64,000 bases of DNA from Candidatus Dechloromonas phosphorivorans (GTDB taxonomy: Bacteria; Pseudomonadota; Gammaproteobacteria; Burkholderiales; Rhodocyclaceae): positions 1 through 64,000 of the forward strand of contig JADJMS010000005.1 in assembly GCA_016709495.1 (NCBI GenBank), in the 5' to 3' direction. This document shows, piece by piece, positions 30,073-39,460 of the stretch. Numbering within the stretch: position 1 is the stretch's first letter; the number at the start of each line of letters is the position of its first letter. The notes beneath the pieces were generated by a model, which searched no databases, had not been told where the DNA came from, and saw only the letters and a list, made by a program, of their open reading frames with translations. Made by a program: the position numbers and the translations under genes.

Positions 30073-30801
30073 TGACCGGGCAGATCGTCGATACCGCCAT
30101 CATCCTCGCCGGCGGGCTGGGCACCCGCCTGCGGGCGGCAGTTCCCGACTTGCCCAAGCCGATGGCGCCGATTGCCGGTCGCCCCTTTCTCGAATACCTG
30201 CTCGACTACTGGGCCGCGCAAGGCATTCGGCGCTTCATCCTTTCCGTCGGTTACCGGTCCGGGGCAATCCGCGATCATTTCGGCGCCACATATCACGGTG
30301 TATCCGTCGACTATGCCGAAGAGACAAGTCCACTCGGCACCGGCGGCGGACTGCTGCTTGCTGCCCGCCTGCTTGAGGGGAACGCCCCGGTGCTGGTGCT
30401 CAACGGCGACACCTTTTTTGCAGTCGACCTCGCTCAATTGGCCGACTTCCATCACCACAGCCACTCCGACTGGACATTCTGCACCTTCCGGACCTGTGAG
30501 AGCGGACGCTACCTGGGCATGGATATCGCGCCGGGCGGACGCGTCAAGTCCTTCCGGAACAACCTGGGTAGCGGCGAGCGTCTGGTCAACGGCGGCATAT
30601 ACCTGCTTGCTCCGGCGCTTCTCGCCGCCGCAGGATATTCACCCGGCCAAGCACTCTCACTTTGAAGAGCAGCTTTTCCCCACCCTGCTCGCCCAAGGCT
30701 GCCGTTTTTACGGCACCGAGTTCCCGGGCAGCTTTATCGACATCGGCCTCCCCGAGGACTACACCCGGGCAACCGCTATACTCGCCATCCGGCATGTATA
30801 A
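30072..30801 (+). CDS. Sugar-1-phosphate nucleotidyltransferase, HddC-like, one frameshift
   Basis: ATG 30072 overlaps the previous stop (TGATG). The signature AGGLGTRL with PKPMAPIAGRP lies within the first 40 residues, followed by ILSVGYRSGAI and LNGDTFF. Length after correction is about 242, as in D-glycero-D-manno-heptose 1-phosphate guanylyltransferases. The frame breaks near 30650, and the continuing frame gives a proper C-terminus (EFPGSFIDIGLPEDY) to TAA 30799-30801. Together with the HddA-like kinase it suggests a GDP-heptose-type activated sugar. Specificity for GTP and heptose is inferred from similarity. Confidence 0.75.
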
Positions 30802-30819
30802 CAACATCAGGAGACTTCC

Positions 30820-31758
30820 TTGAGCTTCAATATTCTCATTACCGGTGGTGCCGGCTATCTGGGCTCGACACTTGTTCCCGACCTGCTCCTGGCCGGCCAC
30901 AAGGTCACCGTCGTTGACAACTTCATGTACCAGCAGGCCAGCCTTAATCACGTCTGTCACCACCCGAACTTCGACGTGGTTCGCGGCGATATCCGGATTG
31001 AAAGCACTATCAAACCTCTGCTCGCCAAGGCCGACATCATCATTCCGCTGGCTGCCTACGTTGGCGCCCCGCTGTGCAACCAGGATCCGGTCGGCGCGGA
31101 GACGATCAATCACGATGCGATCAAATTGATGCTGAAACTTGTTTCGGCGGAGCAGCGCATCCTGATGCCGACCACCAACAGCGCTTACGGCAGCGGCGAC
31201 GAAAACAATTTTTGCACTGAAGAGTCGCCCTTGCGGCCGATCTCGAAGTACGCGATCGACAAGGTGGAAATCGAGAAACACCTGATGCAGCACCGCAACA
31301 CCATCAGCTTCAGGCTGGCAACGGTGTTCGGCATGTCACCACGCATGCGCATTGACCTGCTGGTTAATGATTTTACTTACCGCGCCGTGCACGACCGCTT
31401 CATCGTCCTGTTCGAGGGCCACTTCAAGCGCAACTACATCCACGTCCGCGATGTTTCGCGGGTATTCCAGCACGGTATCAAAAATTTCGAGGCAATGAAG
31501 GGCGAGATCTACAACGTCGGCTTGTCCGAAGCCAATGTCTCGAAAATGGAACTCTGCGAACACATCCAGAAGCAGATTCCCGGTTTTGTCGTCATGGAAG
31601 CACTTGTCGGCAAGGACCCGGATCAACGTAACTACATCGTCTCGAACGCCAAGCTCGAAGCCACTGGCTACCGTACCTCGGTCACGCTGGAGGCTGGCAT
31701 CGCCGAGTTGATCAAGGGATTCACAATGCTCAAGAACTCCAAGTACGGCAACGTCTAA
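30820..31758 (+). CDS. NAD-dependent sugar epimerase/dehydratase
   Basis: This 312-residue extended SDR begins at TTG 30820, supported by an AGGAGA at 30809-30814. The NAD motif TGGAGYLGSTL lies at about residues 8-18 and the catalytic YAIDK is near residue 148. It resembles NDP-sugar epimerases that follow a ColD or HddC-type step. Its substrate cannot be told from sequence, but its position suggests a late change to the GDP or CDP sugar. The frame is intact. Confidence 0.8.
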   Translation: MSFNILITGGAGYLGSTLVPDLLLAGHKVTVVDNFMYQQASLNHVCHHPNFDVVRGDIRIESTIKPLLAKADIIIPLAAYVGAPLCNQDPVGAETINHDAIKLMLKLVSAEQRILMPTTNSAYGSGDENNFCTEESPLRPISKYAIDKVEIEKHLMQHRNTISFRLATVFGMSPRMRIDLLVNDFTYRAVHDRFIVLFEGHFKRNYIHVRDVSRVFQHGIKNFEAMKGEIYNVGLSEANVSKMELCEHIQKQIPGFVVMEALVGKDPDQRNYIVSNAKLEATGYRTSVTLEAGIAELIKGFTMLKNSKYGNV

Positions 31759-31762
31759 GCAG

Positions 31763-32734
31763 ATGGAATTCAAGCTAGTTTATGGCAATCACGGCCGGGA
31801 TCCATTCCACATCATGGATACCCTGCTGCTAATCAAGCTCAGCCTGGAAGCCCTTGGTTACAAGGCTGACCTGGAAGAGAGGATGATCCCCGGCAAAGTC
31901 AATATCCTGCTCGAATGCTTCACCTACGACTTCGTCGAGGCGATGAAGGAGGTCCGGAAAACGCCAGGCACGGAATTCATCATCGTCGCCACCGAATTCG
32001 TCACCGGCAAGAGCTTCAACGACTTCAACAGCGGTGACACCGAATCGACCCGCGACTCGCATTACGACGTGCCGGAATACTGGCGCAAGCGATTCCGAAC
32101 CTTCCTGGTGGCCCAGGAGATGACACGCGCCGTCTGGCATCTTGCCGAGAGCCAGGTCGCGCCATTCAAGGAAGCGACCGGCAACGCAAGCGTCTTCTAT
32201 CTCCCGCACGGCTATGTTGATGGCTTCGCGCGGGTACGGCACAAGCCGGTTCAGCACAAAGACATCGATGCCATTTTTACCGGCACGCTGACCAATCACC
32301 GGCATACCGTGATTCGCGAGTTGGCGAAGCGCGGCTTCAATGCCGTCGCGACCAAGCCGCTGAATTTCGTCCAGCGCGAAGACCTGATCGCGCGCGCCAA
32401 GATCGGCCTGAACATCAAGCAGACCGACAACTGGCTGTATCCCTCGAACTCGCGCTACCACTACCACCTGTCAAACGATTCCCTGCTGCTTTCCGAGCAC
32501 ACGCCTGTGCAATGCGACCTCTCGCCGTACATCGTCGAAGCGGACCCGGAAAGCTTTATCGAACGCTGCTGCGAAATTCTTGTCGATGACCAATGGGCCA
32601 ACGAAGCCCTGACCCGCCGCGAGCGCTTCATGGCCGAAATGCCGATGCCGGCGTTGATGAAGCATCTGCTTGATGCCACCTACAGCCAAGCCCGACCTGT
32701 CGAAAGGGAAACACATGCTTTCACCTGCAATTGA
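31763..32734 (+). CDS. Probable glycosyltransferase, GT-B-like, unassigned
   Basis: The product is 323 residues. FLPHGYVDG-like and FTGTLTNHRHTVIRELAKRG segments resemble the nucleotide-sugar side of GT-B enzymes of the CgeB-like type. IGLNIKQTDNWLYPSNSRYHYHLSN could line the donor site. No membrane segment is seen. It overlaps the next gene by 20 bases. I do not recognise a specific family; glycosyltransferase is the best guess from fold-like motifs and context. Confidence 0.5.
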   Translation: MEFKLVYGNHGRDPFHIMDTLLLIKLSLEALGYKADLEERMIPGKVNILLECFTYDFVEAMKEVRKTPGTEFIIVATEFVTGKSFNDFNSGDTESTRDSHYDVPEYWRKRFRTFLVAQEMTRAVWHLAESQVAPFKEATGNASVFYLPHGYVDGFARVRHKPVQHKDIDAIFTGTLTNHRHTVIRELAKRGFNAVATKPLNFVQREDLIARAKIGLNIKQTDNWLYPSNSRYHYHLSNDSLLLSEHTPVQCDLSPYIVEADPESFIERCCEILVDDQWANEALTRRERFMAEMPMPALMKHLLDATYSQARPVERETHAFTCN

Positions 32735-35024
32735 TCGCCGCTGGCAAAAAGTCGCCATCTGGGGCGCCGGGAAATTTGGCGAGCAATGCCTGGAGCTTCT
32801 GCAACGCAACGAAATCGAGGTCGTTCGCTTCGTCGACCGCACGCCGCCCGAATGCGGCACCGTGGCCTGCATCCCGGTCCTGGAAAGTCGCAGCTTCCTG
32901 GCTGATCACAACAATTTCGCCGACCTCGACGCCGTGGTCTTCGCCATGCTCTCGGACCATGCCCCGATGCGCGACGAGTTGCGCAGCATCGGCTTTACCG
33001 GTGATGCGGTCACCTACCATACCTGGATGAAGGAAAGCGACCTGCTCAAGCAGCGCCAGCGCCTGCTCGCCGGCAAGCTATTCAAGCAAGACGGCGGCGC
33101 CGACGATAGCGCTCTTCTCGATGCGCTGCTGACGACCATTCCGGCCGATGGCCGACTTGCCCTGTACGGTGCCGGACCGCTCAGCCACTATTTGCTTGGC
33201 CTTTCGCCCGGCCTCAGGGCGCGCGTGCACTGCATCATCGAGCCGCAGCCAGAGCTTGCGCACACCGAGTTGCACGGCATCCCGGTCAAACCGCTGGCCG
33301 CCGTGAGCGAAATTGATACGCTCTGGCTGACACCGACCGCCTATCTGGACAATCTCGATGCCCGCCACGCGCTGGCCAAATTGCCCATTCAGCCGAAGAT
33401 CGTCGATTGGGAATCACTGGTTGATGCGCTGCCTGGCGAATTACAGCCTGGCCACGCTTTCCACGATGCCGAGTACAACATTTATCCGCTGCCGATCCCG
33501 CCGATCGACTTCGAGCCTGGGCTCGATTTCCTGCTGATCGATTTTCCGGCCCGCTTTCTTGGCCTGATGCCGAACGGCCTGGGCTACGTCAACAACATCC
33601 TGAAGACCACCAGCTGCCGTTTCCAGACGGCCGACCTGGACATGATCTTCTACCACCGCTACCACTCGCGCCGCCTGCTCGACGGTGAGAAGCGTCTTTA
33701 CACCCCGTCCGGCAAGGAAATGCCGACCGATCCGTGGGGCGTCACGACAACCGAGGACTTCTGGTACAACCCGGACTATGTCGAATATTTCCGCAAGGAA
33801 CTCGACCGCACAACAGAACGACTGATCGCGGCCAATCCGAAAATTCTGGGCTTGTCGCTGCACGGCACAAACCGCCTGGTATCCACGGAAATCATCGGCA
33901 AGCTTCGCCTGGCCCGACCGGAAATGATCATCGTCGTCGGCGGATACGATTGCAACAACGCCAAGACCAGTCCGCGCGTCATCGAAGACTACGACTACAT
34001 GGTCATTTTCGAAGCGGAAAACAGCTTGCCGCCGCTGATCGACGCGCTTCTCGCCGGGCGCCGCCACTTTCACATCCCCGGCGTCATCGCCAAGAGTCGC
34101 CTGGCCTCGGTTCTCGGCACCCCGTTCGCCCCCGCCGCATTGCCCGAGGATATCGACGCACTGGGTTTCCCGACCTACGAGTGGGCGGATATCCAGCTCT
34201 ACCGAAATTACAACGCCTACCAGCTGATTCCGATCATCCTCTCGCGCGGCTGCCGCTGGTCGCGTTGCAATTTCTGCGGTGAACGCTTTCACTGGCGGCG
34301 ACGCGATCCGGTCAAGGTCGCCGACGAAATTGAATGGTTCGCTGACAATGGCGGTCGCCTCTTCCATTTCAACGACAGCGACCTCTCAGGCGATCCGGAA
34401 GCCGTGCGTGCGGTGTGCAAGGAAATCATCCGACGCGGCATCCGCGACGTCACCATGGTCGGCCAGTTGCGCGTGCAGAAAGGCTATACGGAGGACTACT
34501 TCAAGGTCCTGAAGGAGGCTGGTTTCGGCAATCTGCGCTACGGCATCGACGGCTGGTCGAAAAACACCCTCAAGCTGCACAAGAAGGGTTACACGCTCGG
34601 CATGATCGAGGAGGTGCTGAGCTATACCAAGAGTGCCGGCATCGGCGTCGGCATCAATCTGGTGATCGGCATTCCCGGCGAAACCGACGCCGACATCGAC
34701 GAAACCATCGACAACATCATCAAGAACCGCGACAAGTTCGACCTGATCGAGAACCTCAACACGCTGATCCTGACCACGGCGAGCGTGTACTGGACCGATC
34801 CCGCGAAATTCGGGATCGTGCTTCAGGGGAACATGGAAGAACTTGAAGTGAAATACCCGGTAGTGATTCCCACAACTTTATGGCACAGCACGGGGCCATT
34901 CATCGAGCAGCAAGTCCGGCGCGAACGACTGGAGCGCATCCTGGACGCAACCGAAGCCTACAACATCAAGATTGGCGGTTATGCCGACCGCAAGGCCAAG
35001 CAGCTCACCGGAAAATCGGCGTAG
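32715..35024 (+). CDS. Large radical SAM protein with N-terminal Rossmann domains
   Basis: The product is 769 residues from ATG 32715 with a GAAAGGGAAA upstream. Two successive dinucleotide-fold-like segments (VAIWGAGKFGEQCLELL, about 13-29, and LALYGAGPLSHYLLGL, about 149-164) precede a B12-binding-like region (about 270-450) and a radical SAM core (about 500-720). The cluster-binding motif is CX4CX2C (C513, C518, C521 in GCRWSRCNFCG) rather than the usual CX3CX2C. LVIGIPGETDADIDET is a typical radical SAM strand. It is likely to act on a sugar nucleotide or glycan; no reaction can be assigned. The frame is intact over 2.3 kb. Confidence 0.75.
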   Translation: MLSPAIDRRWQKVAIWGAGKFGEQCLELLQRNEIEVVRFVDRTPPECGTVACIPVLESRSFLADHNNFADLDAVVFAMLSDHAPMRDELRSIGFTGDAVTYHTWMKESDLLKQRQRLLAGKLFKQDGGADDSALLDALLTTIPADGRLALYGAGPLSHYLLGLSPGLRARVHCIIEPQPELAHTELHGIPVKPLAAVSEIDTLWLTPTAYLDNLDARHALAKLPIQPKIVDWESLVDALPGELQPGHAFHDAEYNIYPLPIPPIDFEPGLDFLLIDFPARFLGLMPNGLGYVNNILKTTSCRFQTADLDMIFYHRYHSRRLLDGEKRLYTPSGKEMPTDPWGVTTTEDFWYNPDYVEYFRKELDRTTERLIAANPKILGLSLHGTNRLVSTEIIGKLRLARPEMIIVVGGYDCNNAKTSPRVIEDYDYMVIFEAENSLPPLIDALLAGRRHFHIPGVIAKSRLASVLGTPFAPAALPEDIDALGFPTYEWADIQLYRNYNAYQLIPIILSRGCRWSRCNFCGERFHWRRRDPVKVADEIEWFADNGGRLFHFNDSDLSGDPEAVRAVCKEIIRRGIRDVTMVGQLRVQKGYTEDYFKVLKEAGFGNLRYGIDGWSKNTLKLHKKGYTLGMIEEVLSYTKSAGIGVGINLVIGIPGETDADIDETIDNIIKNRDKFDLIENLNTLILTTASVYWTDPAKFGIVLQGNMEELEVKYPVVIPTTLWHSTGPFIEQQVRRERLERILDATEAYNIKIGGYADRKAKQLTGKSA

Positions 35025-35725
35025 GTCAACAGTGGAACAATCCTCTGTTTCTTCAGCCCTATCCATCATTCAGTCCGGATGATTGCGAGGCCTTGCGTCA
35101 GCTAGTATCTCGAATTCTCAAACCCGGTTGCCGGATTCTTGAGGTTGGCAGTTGGTTAGGTACCGGCAGCACACGCGCCATTATCGAGATGCTGTTACCA
35201 GTCCCGGATGCCCTTCTTTATTGCGTCGATACCTGGCAAGGTAGTCCTAATGTAGGTCGACATTTACAGATTGTGCAGAATTATGATGTTCTCGCGACAT
35301 TCCGCCACAACATCGAACTTTCGGGAGGAAAGGATCGAGTCAAACAACGGGTCATGACTAGCCAAGAAGCTGCTAAAACAGTCGCCGACAATTCGTTTGA
35401 TCTCGTATTTATTGACGGAGATCACTCGTATCTACAAACCAGTAAAGATATCGAACGCTGGCACCCCAAAGTCCGCAATGGCGGAATTTTATGCGGACAT
35501 GATTGCGAATGCCGGCCGGCAGGAGAATTGCGCAATCGTATAATTTTGGCAAAGGAGGATGACTGCATTGATGGGCAAGGTACCGTTTTTGCCGCAATTC
35601 ACCCGGGGGGGGTTGTTGCCGTAGATGAGGCCTTCGAGGGGGCGGCCCACTTATGGGGGGAACACAGTCTATTGCGAGCAGATGGCAGCAAAGGTTACTC
35701 GACAATCTGGGACATCGTGAAATAA
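35024..35725 (+). CDS. Class I SAM methyltransferase (Methyltransf_24-like)
   Basis: About 230 residues are readable. ILEVGSWLGTGSTRAII is the SAM-binding motif and LVFIDGDHSYLQTSKDIERW the acidic loop typical of this subfamily, which includes sugar O-methyltransferases. The start is unresolved: in this frame no ATG or GTG lies near the previous stop, and the coding signal begins close to 35024, so a lost base or an unusual start is likely. Base composition is more AT-rich than the radical SAM gene before it. It probably O-methylates a glycan sugar. Confidence 0.65.
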   Translation, partial: GQQWNNPLFLQPYPSFSPDDCEALRQLVSRILKPGCRILEVGSWLGTGSTRAIIEMLLPVPDALLYCVDTWQGSPNVGRHLQIVQNYDVLATFRHNIELSGGKDRVKQRVMTSQEAAKTVADNSFDLVFIDGDHSYLQTSKDIERWHPKVRNGGILCGHDCECRPAGELRNRIILAKEDDCIDGQGTVFAAIHPGGVVAVDEAFEGAAHLWGEHSLLRADGSKGYSTIWDIVK

Positions 35726-35762
35726 CCGATGGAACAGTAAAAAGCACTGCAGGAGAAAGAAA

Positions 35763-36632
35763 TTGGATTTCCGCGACAAAGCACTCGACGACAACAAAAT
35801 TGACGAGGCCAAAAAATTTATTATCGAAGGGTTGATTTCATATCAGCCCTTCGTATTTTCGGACAATCTCGAGGTCGGCGTCGGCTTCGAGTTCGAGCAG
35901 CAACGCTATGCAGGGCTGGTTCATTATCCAGATATACCGGAACATCTTCGCGCATCCCCGGAACTTGCAAGAAGACTGTTAGCAGACAGGAACAGAACCG
36001 AGTTCCATCTGGCTAACCGGCGCCTAGCGGACTTCTATGACTCCTTGGTTGAACAAATTATTGATCACACTGCAGGAGGCATCGATAACAATTCATTTCT
36101 CGATGTTGGATGTAACAATGGATATATTCCGATCAGTTTTTCTCAACGCGGAGCGAAACGAGCGACCGGCTGTGACCGACAGGACTTTTCCCGCGTATTC
36201 AATTTTCTGAATTCAATTCAGGGTACTAACGCGGAATTCATCCACGCATGGTACGAACCGCAACAACATCGCATCGCAGGAGTCGAAGCATTTGATGTCG
36301 TAACCTCAATGGCTATGCTCTGCCATGTATCGGACCCGCTACATCTTCTGGCTGAACTTGGCCGACTCAGCAAAAATGCCCTGTTCGTATGGACCCTGTT
36401 TAATCACGATGACTCAAATGTCGTTCGCTATGGCACCCCGCGAGGGGATTATCCGGGTGACGTTTTTCCATATTGCTTCGACAATCTGACCGCCATATCC
36501 GTACCGTTGTTCCACAAATCCATGGAACTCATGGGTTTTTCAAAAATAATCGAACTTCCTGTCCCTCAGATCCATTCATATGCATGGAACGGATATCCAT
36601 TCCGGGGATTCCTTGCTATCAGGAATCCTTAA
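35763..36632 (+). CDS. Class I SAM methyltransferase, paralogous N-terminus to the 40179 gene
   Basis: The product is 289 residues from TTG 35763 with a GCAGGAGAAAG upstream. The SAM motif FLDVGCNNGYIPISF is near residue 112, followed by FDVVTSMAMLCHVSDPLHLL. The N-terminal segment IIEGLISYQPFVF with GVGFEFEQQ resembles the start of the minus-strand protein at 40179-41750 (LLKKGLLGYQPIFF, GTGYQF), suggesting one family used twice in this island. It probably modifies a sugar hydroxyl or acceptor group; the substrate is unknown. It lies in an AT-richer pair of genes (about 35.0-36.6 kb). Confidence 0.7.
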   Translation: MDFRDKALDDNKIDEAKKFIIEGLISYQPFVFSDNLEVGVGFEFEQQRYAGLVHYPDIPEHLRASPELARRLLADRNRTEFHLANRRLADFYDSLVEQIIDHTAGGIDNNSFLDVGCNNGYIPISFSQRGAKRATGCDRQDFSRVFNFLNSIQGTNAEFIHAWYEPQQHRIAGVEAFDVVTSMAMLCHVSDPLHLLAELGRLSKNALFVWTLFNHDDSNVVRYGTPRGDYPGDVFPYCFDNLTAISVPLFHKSMELMGFSKIIELPVPQIHSYAWNGYPFRGFLAIRNP

Positions 36633-36680
36633 CATCGGTGCAGCCATAATTCATTTGCCGAGCAGAACAGGTTATCCATC

Positions 36681-38046
36681 ATGCAACCCTACAAACCCCT
36701 CGTCGTCGGTGCTCCCCGCAGTGGATTTGCCCTGCTGGCCAGCGTCGTTATACATTTCGTACCACGCTGCCCGAGCAAGCTCGACCAGCGGCAGAAGATT
36801 CTCAATTCGCTCATGCGCGAACTGGGCGACGACAGCCGAACGTATCGTCAGCGTTTTCTCGGCTGAAGGCATCGACCAGGACCTGCTTTACAACCCGAAT
36901 TTCCGCTATATCGTCGGCGGTCCGAAATGGCTTTCCGAACACCGGGAAGGCTATGCTGCCTTTCGCAAGTACATCGGAGTCCGCGGCAAGGGCGACTTCA
37001 CGCTGGTCACATCCCATCCACGCCAGGTACTCGACATGGACGAAATCGTCCATTCGCATACCGCCCCTTCCTTGTGGCCGGATCATCCCGGCTATCTCGA
37101 CTACACCCGCTACGCCTCGTGCCGGCACCCGGCCGGGATTCTCAACTCCTCCGTATTTTCATTGAACGCACTGGCCAGCGAATACATCCAGAAGTTCGTT
37201 CCACCTGAAGACGACAACGATCTGATCCGGCAAAACCTAGCACTCTACAAGTTCACCGACCTCGACTTCTTCGAGGGACTCGTCCGCTTCCTAAAGGGCT
37301 ACCTTGATGAATTCGTTGCCGCTTCGGATCGCTACATCGTCATGCGCTGGGAAGACCTGATCGAACACCCGGTACCGACCATCGAACGCCTCGCCAATGA
37401 ATCTGGCATCCCGTTGCGCGAAGGATTTGCGGCCAATCTCTGGAAAAAGCTGGATCACGTCAACCTGACCCAGGCGCACAAGCACAATTTCCGGAACGGC
37501 AAGGGCATCGTCGGCGACTGGAAGAACTGGATGACGAACGAGCATCTCGAAATGATGAAGGCGCACGGACTGGAAACACCGATGGAAGCTTTGGGATATG
37601 GCCGGATCGAATACCTCGACGCCAGACACTACACCGATTTCCAGCAACGTGTTGCCGGCCACCTTCGCACCGGGACAGTGTTTCGAGACTTCCCGGATCC
37701 CGATTTGTTTACCTACGCCTTCAACAAATCCAATCTCGTTTCCGACAAGTTCGCGTTCAAACGCCATGATTGGCGGGAGTGGACCCAGATCGAACGCTCC
37801 ATCTTCACCGACGAGGCTCTTGAACGCCGGGTCTGGGATGTCGCGGAAGAAGCCACCGGTCAGCTAAACGCCCTGATCGAAGACATCCTGTCCGAGGACT
37901 GGAATGATCTCGCCGCCATACCCGCGCAGCTAAAAATGCTAGCAGATAGCCATCGCACGACACTTGCCCGAGACGATCCGGAGCGATACCAAAAGGCCTT
38001 TGCCCAAACGCTTCAGTTAGTCACAACATCACCCAATACCCGCTAG
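36681..38046 (+). CDS. Sulfotransferase-like protein, frameshifted near N-terminus
   Basis: The N-terminus (LVVGAPRSGFALLASVV, from ATG 36681) resembles the PAPS 5'-phosphosulfate loop of sulfotransferases. The frame shifts near 36835 and then continues for about 400 residues to TAG 38046, with YIVMRWEDLIEHPVPTIERLA, the segment that typically follows the 3'-phosphate binding region. PAPS-dependent sulfotransferases move sulfate onto sugar hydroxyls. The neighbours are a second sulfotransferase and an APS kinase, which strongly supports the assignment. Confidence 0.72.
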
Positions 38047-38049
38047 CCC

Positions 38050-39456
38050 ATGCCAGACAACCACACCAGCCAACCGCCCAGTTGCGAACTTCGTTTCGTT
38101 GATGGAAGTAGCGACAGCTTCCTCAATGCTCTCGCCGAGATTCCGGCCGGGCAGGCAAAATGCCGCGTCTGGTTGGTGCCTTCAGCCAGCGATCCAACTC
38201 TCGCCGAAGAAATCCTGAAACATGCGCCCCCCGGATTCAGCCTCCGCGTGGCTCCTCCTGACACCACCACACCATTTTCACTTCCGGACGACTTTTCGCC
38301 CGACATCGCGCTATTGCTGGAAAACAATCCGGAAATCCTGTCGCTCCAGTTAATCAACTTTGTCGATGTACCCGGCATTCTCGTTATTGCTCCTCTGACT
38401 TCACATCACTGGAGCAAGCGACCGCTCTACCTTATTTCAATTCCGAAAAGCGGCACCCACCTACTCTACGAATTGGCCAATGCGTTCGGCTATTGGCAAG
38501 GAATCAACTGTGTGCACGAAGCTCAGCCAGCACACTGGTATTGCATTGAATACTCTAACTCGCATACCGTGGCCAAAGACTTTTTTGTCGATACCGTGCG
38601 AAGACAGGCATTCGGCAATCGGCATCACCCGTTCATGCGGGCACCGGCACTGTTCATTTACCGCAATCCACTGGACGTACTGGTGTCCGAAGCAAATTAC
38701 TACCACCTCCCGGGAAAAACCAGTTTCGCCGCCTATCTAGACAAACGCAGTTTCACTGAACGCCTCGAAGTACTGCTCGGCAACGACTGGCTACTGGGTT
38801 CGTTGCGTGAACGCATCGGCGGCTTCATTCCCTGGCTGCATTTTGCCAACGTCGCAGCACTTTCATTCGAAGAGCTGATCGGAAACCATGGAGGTGGCGA
38901 TGACGAACTCCAGGCCATGGCCATTTGGTCGCTGCAACTCAAACTCCACATCCCGGGCAGGCCTTCGGACTACACCCGGAAACTGTTCAACCGCGACAGC
39001 GCAACTTTCAACGAGGGGCGTATCGGCAGTTTTGCCGAAAAAATTCCGGCCCGAACACTCGCCCGTTTTTTCGGCCTGCCACAAGACTTCATGCACGAAC
39101 TCGGCTACTCCCGGCCGCCAGGAATGTTTCGTGGGCTACTAAACCGGGTTTTGCGTCATGTTGCGCCGCGCCTGCTTGCCCGGAGAGAAATTGCGAAAAC
39201 GCCTGCATTCATCGCAGAATTGCGAAAACGTCCACTAACCTGTTCCGGCGATGTGTTCAACGAAACGCCGATCACGCTCGAAACCGACTACCTCGGCTAC
39301 AACATCATCCGGCTACGCGGACGTTTCCTCGGCGTACCGCAGAAACTCGGCCCGATTGACCTTGCGGAACGCTTCGATTCGCTACCGGACAAAATCATTT
39401 CCGAAAACACCGAGGGCTGGGTTAAATTCCGCATCATGCAACGACTGAACCGATAG
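38050..39456 (+). CDS. Sulfotransferase
   Basis: The product is 468 residues. After a 135-residue N-terminal extension of unknown role come the 5'-phosphosulfate loop ISIPKSGTHLLYEL (about residues 135-148) and the 3'-phosphate site LFIYRNPLDVLVSEANYY (about 201-218) with the usual Arg and Ser. It starts 3 bases after the stop of the previous sulfotransferase and is followed at once by cysC, so the sulfation genes form one unit. The acceptor is probably the glycan built by this island; this is inferred. Confidence 0.82.
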   Translation: MPDNHTSQPPSCELRFVDGSSDSFLNALAEIPAGQAKCRVWLVPSASDPTLAEEILKHAPPGFSLRVAPPDTTTPFSLPDDFSPDIALLLENNPEILSLQLINFVDVPGILVIAPLTSHHWSKRPLYLISIPKSGTHLLYELANAFGYWQGINCVHEAQPAHWYCIEYSNSHTVAKDFFVDTVRRQAFGNRHHPFMRAPALFIYRNPLDVLVSEANYYHLPGKTSFAAYLDKRSFTERLEVLLGNDWLLGSLRERIGGFIPWLHFANVAALSFEELIGNHGGGDDELQAMAIWSLQLKLHIPGRPSDYTRKLFNRDSATFNEGRIGSFAEKIPARTLARFFGLPQDFMHELGYSRPPGMFRGLLNRVLRHVAPRLLARREIAKTPAFIAELRKRPLTCSGDVFNETPITLETDYLGYNIIRLRGRFLGVPQKLGPIDLAERFDSLPDKIISENTEGWVKFRIMQRLNR

Positions 39457-39460
39457 CCCC

